Shown: positions 29,898-32,796 of the stretch, piece after piece
Position numbering within the stretch: the first letter of the stretch is position 1
Layout of the letters: every line of letters starts with the position of its first letter
Source of the DNA: a virus
Virus record (IMG/VR): IMGVR_UViG_3300027861_000121
Span: 1 to 32,796 of that record
Reading direction: 5' to 3' (one strand)
DNA length: 32,796 nt
Program-made: the position numbers and the translations under genes
Notes under the pieces: model-generated
What the model saw: only the letters and a program-made list of their open reading frames with translations
Databases searched by the model: none
Told to the model about the DNA's origin: nothing

Positions 29898-31465
29898 TTT
29901 AAATCTCTTACGTTGGTTATAATTGCATTGGTGCTAAGTATGGTCGATGCTATAGAGATAGCGTTTGTAACGGCACTCTTAGTTACTTTTGAGGGGTCTA
30001 TGATTCCTAGTTTAATCATGTTTCCGTATTTATCATTCTTCACATCATAGCCAACCCCAGGATCGAGACAATTTTCAATTTGATTCTTATCTAGTCCGGC
30101 ATTACTCAGTATTTGATAGAACGGTGACTTAAGTGCGTCCTCTAAAATTTTCATCGCTACTCTTTGGTTTTGGCCATCACCGAGCTTTGCGAGGTCGTCC
30201 GCAATTTCTTTTAAAGCCACGCCGCCTCCAGGTAGGATTCCATCTTCGAGAGCTGCTCTTGTAGCGCAAACTGCATCGTCTACTCTGTCTCTTTTTTCCT
30301 TTTGCTCAATATCTGAGTTCGCCCCGACATGGATAACTCCAATTTTGCCAGAAATCAACGCTATACGCTCCTTTATAAAATCTGCGTCCTTAGATGTTTC
30401 GTGTAAATCCCATAACGACTTAACGTGAGATTCTATTTCGACATCTATGTAAGGGTCTTCATGTCTAACAATAATTGTGTTGGCTGCGTCTACGATAACC
30501 TTTCGGGCGGAACCTAGGTCTTCTTGACGTACTAGCTGAAAATTATCACCAGTATCCTCACTGAAGTAAGTAGCTCCGGTGGCTGTAGCTAGGTCTTGCA
30601 TTAATTCATCTTTCTTCCATCCGAACTGTGGTGGTTGTACTACACAAATCTTTAATCCGTTTCTGACTTTGTTTAAATTTAAAGTATTCATGACTTTAGC
30701 ATCCACATCTCCTATGATAAGTATAGACTTTCCGTTCTGCATTACATCGGCTAGTACAGCTTCAATAGAGCCTATGCTTTCTACAGTTGAGTTTAGTATT
30801 AAAATGTAAGGGTTGTCTAAAACGCACTCTTCAGATTTATTGTCTGTTATAAAGTACCTGGACATGTATCCTCTTTGTAGTCTCATACCCTCACTTGTGG
30901 AGAACCACGTTTCGTGGCCATTAGAATTTTCTACTGTAACAACCCCAGAGGTTCCTACCTTAGCATATGCATCAGCTATAATCTTACCGATCTCTTTGTC
31001 GTTGTTAGCGGAAACGCTCGCCACATCTAAAATCTTTTTAGCGGAAACTTTTTTCTTTTTCTTATCTAGCATTGAGATTATCAAATTGGTAGATTCCTGT
31101 AGATTACGCATAATCTCTGTTAAATTCATGTGAGGTTGAATTCTTTCTTGAGCCGCATCTATAATGGCTTGAGTTAAAACGATAGCTGTTGTAGTTCCGT
31201 CTCCAGCTTCATTCGCTGTTCTCTCAGCTGCCTCTCTAATTATACGTACCGCTAAATCTTCTGTGGGGTCTAAAAGGTTTATACTCTTAGCTACTGTGAC
31301 ACCATCCTTAGTGATGGTTACTCCTCCTGCATGGTTTTCTGATTCTATCAAAACTGTTTTTCCTCTAGCTCCTAAAGTACTCTTTACAGCATCAGCTATT
31401 TTATTAACGCCACTGATCAAGCGTTCTCTCGCTTCCTTATCGAAGCTTATGTCTTTTACTATCAT
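29894..31465 (-). CDS. groEL: Phage-encoded GroEL chaperonin
   Basis: 523 residues; aligned by eye to E. coli GroEL from start to near the end. Nucleotide-binding motifs are intact: ITKDGVTVA (Asp54), AGDGTTTA (Asp89) and DDAVCATRAALEDG with Asp397, the equivalents of E. coli D52, D87 and D398. The apical domain keeps GYMSRYF (Y200, Y204, F205) but carries a Glu at the L234 position and Asn at V263. The protein stops at NVRDLK, so the flexible GGM-repeat tail is absent. It would form a double ring that folds proteins with GroES-type lids. It is the first gene of its operon with an exact TTTG-N19-TATATTTG promoter and a leader of about 20 bases. Phage GroEL proteins are known from several giant and marine phages; a host gene caught by contamination is unlikely because all neighbours are phage genes. 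Confidence 0.95.
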   Translation of the reverse strand: MIVKDISFDKEARERLISGVNKIADAVKSTLGARGKTVLIESENHAGGVTITKDGVTVAKSINLLDPTEDLAVRIIREAAERTANEAGDGTTTAIVLTQAIIDAAQERIQPHMNLTEIMRNLQESTNLIISMLDKKKKKVSAKKILDVASVSANNDKEIGKIIADAYAKVGTSGVVTVENSNGHETWFSTSEGMRLQRGYMSRYFITDNKSEECVLDNPYILILNSTVESIGSIEAVLADVMQNGKSILIIGDVDAKVMNTLNLNKVRNGLKICVVQPPQFGWKKDELMQDLATATGATYFSEDTGDNFQLVRQEDLGSARKVIVDAANTIIVRHEDPYIDVEIESHVKSLWDLHETSKDADFIKERIALISGKIGVIHVGANSDIEQKEKRDRVDDAVCATRAALEDGILPGGGVALKEIADDLAKLGDGQNQRVAMKILEDALKSPFYQILSNAGLDKNQIENCLDPGVGYDVKNDKYGNMIKLGIIDPSKVTKSAVTNAISIASTILSTNAIITNVRDLK

Positions 31466-31491
31466 GAATTAAATTTTATTAAAGTCTTAGA

Positions 31492-31522
31492 CAAATATAT
31501 ACAAAAACCACACCTAACCAAA
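31492..31522 (-). promoter_or_regulatory. Promoter of the groEL operon: TTTG-N19-TATATTTG
   Basis: The minus strand has TTTG at 31522-31519, exactly 19 bases, then TATATTTG at 31499-31492. This is a perfect match to the Bacteroidota housekeeping consensus. Transcription should start near 31486, about 20 bases before the ATG at 31465. It suggests use of the unmodified host RNA polymerase. Confidence 0.75.
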
Positions 31523-31727
31523 ATACATGTCAAATAGTCCATAATGTTGGAATGTTACTTTTTAAGCCCCTATACTTCTTTTTTATTTTTACTACTTTCT
31601 TTTTATATTTTTTTTTTCCTCACGTAGAGAAAAACCAACATATAACATAGTCAAAAGTATATATTACTGATTTACAGTAAGTTAGAGTAGGTTACCTACT
31701 ATGTTAGTTTAAGTAAAAACCAACATG

Positions 31728-31757
31728 AAACCAACATAGAATGTTAAAACCAACATA
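31728..31757. repeat. Direct repeat, copy 1 (30 bp)
   Basis: A 30-bp unit starting AAACCAACATAGAATGTT and ending AAAACCAACATA, identical to the copy at 31844-31873. Each unit contains two CCAACAT iterons around an AATGTT half-site. The two copies are 116 bases apart, about eleven helical turns. Confidence 0.85.
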
Positions 31758-31843
31758 CTTTTAGCACAATTATCCGTTTTAAAACGTTTAATACCGTTTA
31801 AGTCAACTGCAAAAAAGTGGTCAGAAAGTGGTCGGATTTACAA

Positions 31844-31873
31844 AAACCAACATAGAATGTTAAAACCAACATA
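31844..31873. repeat. Direct repeat, copy 2 (30 bp)
   Basis: Identical to the 30-bp unit at 31728-31757. It ends 22 bases before the stop codon of the 52-residue gene. The identity over 30 bases in a fast-changing non-coding stretch suggests selection or a recent duplication. Confidence 0.85.
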
Positions 31874-31895
31874 GTTTTATGTTACAAAAATGTTA

Positions 31896-32054
31896 CTATG
31901 AACCACACCCAATGCAGTCAAAGTGGGAGTCTTCAGGCTTTACTCCTTTATCTTTCATTTCTAGATTATGTATCTGATCACGTATACTCATGTCATTCAT
32001 CATGTCACCAGTGAGTTTACTTTTTAGAATTTCTATTTCTTCTTTTATATTCAT
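31896..32054 (-). CDS. 52-residue conserved phage protein with CIGCGS end
   Basis: The frame reads MNIKEEIEILKSKLTGDMMN, DMSIRDQIHNLEMKDKGVKP and EDSHFDCIGCGS. The helical first part and the end with a Cys-x-x-Cys pair match a pattern I know from short proteins in many marine phages. One CxxC is half a zinc site, so metal binding would need a dimer or a partner. It is the last gene before the repeat region. Function unknown. Confidence 0.75.
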   Translation of the reverse strand: MNIKEEIEILKSKLTGDMMNDMSIRDQIHNLEMKDKGVKPEDSHFDCIGCGS

Positions 32055-32074
32055 TGTGTATTATTTATTAGCGC

Positions 32075-32104
32075 AAAAAAAAGGTGCTACGATTAAGCAA
32101 CACC
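32075..32104 (-). terminator. Intrinsic terminator after the 59-residue gene
   Basis: On the minus strand GGTGTTGC-TTAATC-GTAGCACC (32104-32083; 8-bp stem with two G-T pairs) is followed by eight T (32082-32075). It lies 48 bases after the stop of the 59-residue gene and 20 bases before the CIGCGS gene, so that gene must have its own promoter or be read through. Confidence 0.75.
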
Positions 32105-32151
32105 TCCTTTTTTCCATCAAGAGAACGAGAACTATATGGAGAAAGAAATCG

Positions 32152-32331
32152 TTATAATTTTTTAAATAAGTCTATGTTCATGTTAGCTAGCTCATTTCCT
32201 TCAGCTATCATTCTAACCTTTTCTGCTCTTTTCATTTCCTTACGAAAGCGAGCTGCCTTTGAAAGCCCCATCTCCAATTCTGGAGCGTTGTTTATGAGTC
32301 TTCCTTTTTTGATTGTGTAATCTCTATCCAT
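32152..32331 (-). CDS. Small basic protein of unknown function
   Basis: 59 residues from the second of two adjacent ATG codons (MDRDYTIKKGRLINNAPELE, then MGLSKAARFRKEMKRAEKVR and an Asn/Leu-rich end). Starting at the first ATG (32334) adds one Met. Helical and basic. A TATATTTG element lies eight bases upstream, and the gene ends in front of a terminator, so it looks like a complete small unit. No motif recognised. Confidence 0.55.
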   Translation of the reverse strand: MDRDYTIKKGRLINNAPELEMGLSKAARFRKEMKRAEKVRMIAEGNELANMNIDLFKKL

Positions 32332-32339
32332 CATAGATA

Positions 32340-32347
32340 CAAATATA
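32340..32347 (-). promoter_or_regulatory. -7 element TATATTTG next to the 59-residue gene
   Basis: The minus strand reads TATATTTG-TATCT-ATGATG. The element is identical to the groEL -7 element but has no TTG at -33. The transcript would begin at or beside the start codon. Confidence 0.4.
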
Positions 32348-32352
32348 CTAAA

Positions 32353-32490
32353 TTATTTCCATATAAATACTAAGCGCACTACCAGTAATGACATTATAAA
32401 TTCCTTGTAATCGTGATTGGTGTCTGGGCTGTAATACTCTACACCTACTAACACTCCAACTTTAAGTAAACTCTCTAAGTAAATCTCCAT
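32353..32490 (-). CDS. 45-residue membrane-type protein
   Basis: MEIYLESLLKVGVLVGVEYY, then SPDTNHDYKEFIMSLLVVRL and VFIWK. A hydrophobic first third and a second hydrophobic segment near the end suggest two short membrane helices around a polar loop (SPDTNHDYKE). A TACCTTTG element lies five bases upstream. It is the first gene after the GT-rich end. Evidence beyond an intact frame and the promoter element is limited. Confidence 0.45.
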   Translation of the reverse strand: MEIYLESLLKVGVLVGVEYYSPDTNHDYKEFIMSLLVVRLVFIWK

Positions 32491-32495
32491 TAATA

Positions 32496-32503
32496 CAAAG
32501 GTA
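32496..32503 (-). promoter_or_regulatory. -7 element TACCTTTG before the first small gene
   Basis: The minus strand reads TACCTTTG-TATTA-ATG. A match to TAnnTTTG without a TTG at -33. A transcript from it would be leaderless or nearly so. Confidence 0.35.
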
Positions 32504-32796
32504 AAAATTAATATGGCATAAATAGAAGTAATGGGTTATATGTACGTGTCACGCCAGGTGTGGCAAAAAAAAAACCGGTTGGTTCTTCATGGGGGGGTGT
32601 TAAAAAATCCTTTTTACTTTCCGTTTTTTTGGCTTTTGGTTTATGTATACATGTATACTATTATTTGTGTGGTGTTGGTTGGTTGGTGTTGGTGTTGTTG
32701 TTCCGTTTGTTGGTGTTGTTCCTTGTGTCCTTTGTTCCTTCCTCCCTTCCTCCCTTGTTACCTTCTTAAAGTGTACTATTAACAGAGGTAAAGGAA
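32504..32796. other. GT- and pyrimidine-rich non-coding end
   Basis: About 290 bases without a credible gene. The plus strand is rich in T, G and C runs and poor in A. It holds a perfect 14-bp palindrome GTATACATGTATAC (32645-32658), five GG pairs in a row at 32671-32692 (GGTGTTGGTTGGTTGGTG and one more), and a pyrimidine tract with TTCCTCCC twice (about 32738-32754). Translated frames across it are low in complexity (strings of Cys, Trp and Val), which argues against coding. Whether the end of the window is a natural genome end cannot be told. Confidence 0.5.

Larger units (their letters stand above)
31523..31895. repeat. Non-coding region with CCAACAT iterons and palindromes (candidate origin or operator)
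   Basis: The 430 bases between groEL and the next gene (31466-31895) hold no credible gene. CCAACAT occurs at 31635, 31720, 31731, 31750, 31847 and 31866, and in inverse as ATGTTGG at 31544-31550. ATGTTAC recurs at 31552, 31879 and 31890. Inverted repeats include TTACTG-ATTTA-CAGTAA (31664-31680) and AGTAGG-TTA-CCTACT (31686-31700), a 12-bp palindrome CGTTTTAAAACG (31775-31786), CGTTTAA twice (31785, 31795) and AAGTGGTC twice, 11 bases apart (31815, 31826). A long T-rich stretch lies at 31570-31620. Such a mix of iterons, palindromes and an AT-rich tract is typical of replication origins or multi-operator control regions; no assay-like evidence decides between them. Confidence 0.65.

Noticed and set aside
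30813-31133. 106-codon plus-strand frame opposite groEL
   Set aside because: Antisense to highly conserved chaperonin sequence; no start signals and no recognisable protein features.
31635-31873. Repeats as a CRISPR array
   Set aside because: The CCAACAT units are only 7-10 bases, spaced unevenly by a few to about 90 bases, and no cas gene is present.
32531-32782. Two overlapping plus-strand frames in the GT-rich end
   Set aside because: The translations are strings of Val, Trp, Cys and Leu caused by GGT/GTT/TGT repeats; no start context supports them.
1-32796. Integrase, tRNA or prophage attachment sites
   Set aside because: None was seen by eye on either strand; nothing supports a temperate life cycle within this window.

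Overview
The window is part of the genome of a tailed bacteriophage, most likely a podovirus that infects a marine or flavobacterial member of the Bacteroidota. Four things point there. (1) A complete virion block is present: large terminase, portal, scaffold-like protein, major capsid protein, connector/ring proteins and a 1929-residue tail protein. (2) The 307- and 1929-residue proteins look like the ring and stabilisation/muzzle proteins of crAss-like and Cellulophaga-type podoviruses, and the large one carries a BACON-like domain. (3) Promoter-like sites match the Bacteroidota -7 consensus TAnnTTTG, sometimes with a TTG or TTTG at the -33 position. (4) Base composition is low in GC, and start codons follow A-rich leaders rather than Shine-Dalgarno sites. 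The family and host are inferred from pattern recognition, not from a database search. Almost everything is transcribed from the minus strand; the one convincing plus-strand gene is a small winged-helix-like protein at 27090-27542.

Layout in the direction of transcription, from high to low coordinates. 32796-31466: a GT-rich non-coding end, three tiny genes and a 430-bp non-coding region full of direct and inverted repeats, which could be an origin or operator region. 31465-29121: groEL, two small unknown genes and groES. 29101-26942: a run of very small genes, several of them strongly basic, interrupted by the divergent winged-helix gene. 26935-21933: adhesion and tail-fibre type proteins, including a double LamG-like protein. 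21936-20585: a lysis cassette (coiled-coil membrane protein, YkuD-like enzyme, holin-like protein). 20540-17564: a coiled-coil protein and a long YadA-like beta-roll fibre. 17547-14283: packaging genes, with a protein that looks like two GroES domains in tandem placed just before the terminase genes. 14280-9: portal, scaffold, capsid, an unknown conserved protein, a pair of related small virion proteins, two connector proteins and the giant tail protein. The next gene appears to begin at position 8 and leaves the window.

How the parts may work together: DNA is packaged by TerL (with a candidate TerS) through the portal into a HK97-fold head built on the scaffold; the ring proteins and the 1929-residue protein close the short tail; fibres and LamG/BACON-type domains would bind cell-surface glycans; the lysis cassette releases progeny. 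The most unusual element is the folding machinery: a full GroEL with its ATPase aspartates, a short GroES without a roof hairpin, and a second, tandem GroES-like protein encoded among the late genes. I infer a phage-specific chaperonin system with two alternative lids, perhaps for folding the capsid or other virion proteins.

Three good intrinsic terminators on the minus strand (7510-7539, 9183-9210, 32075-32104) and a set of TAnnTTTG elements divide the block into several transcription units. I saw no tRNA, CRISPR array, integrase or insertion sequence, and no DNA polymerase, helicase or primase, so the replication genes must lie outside this window.
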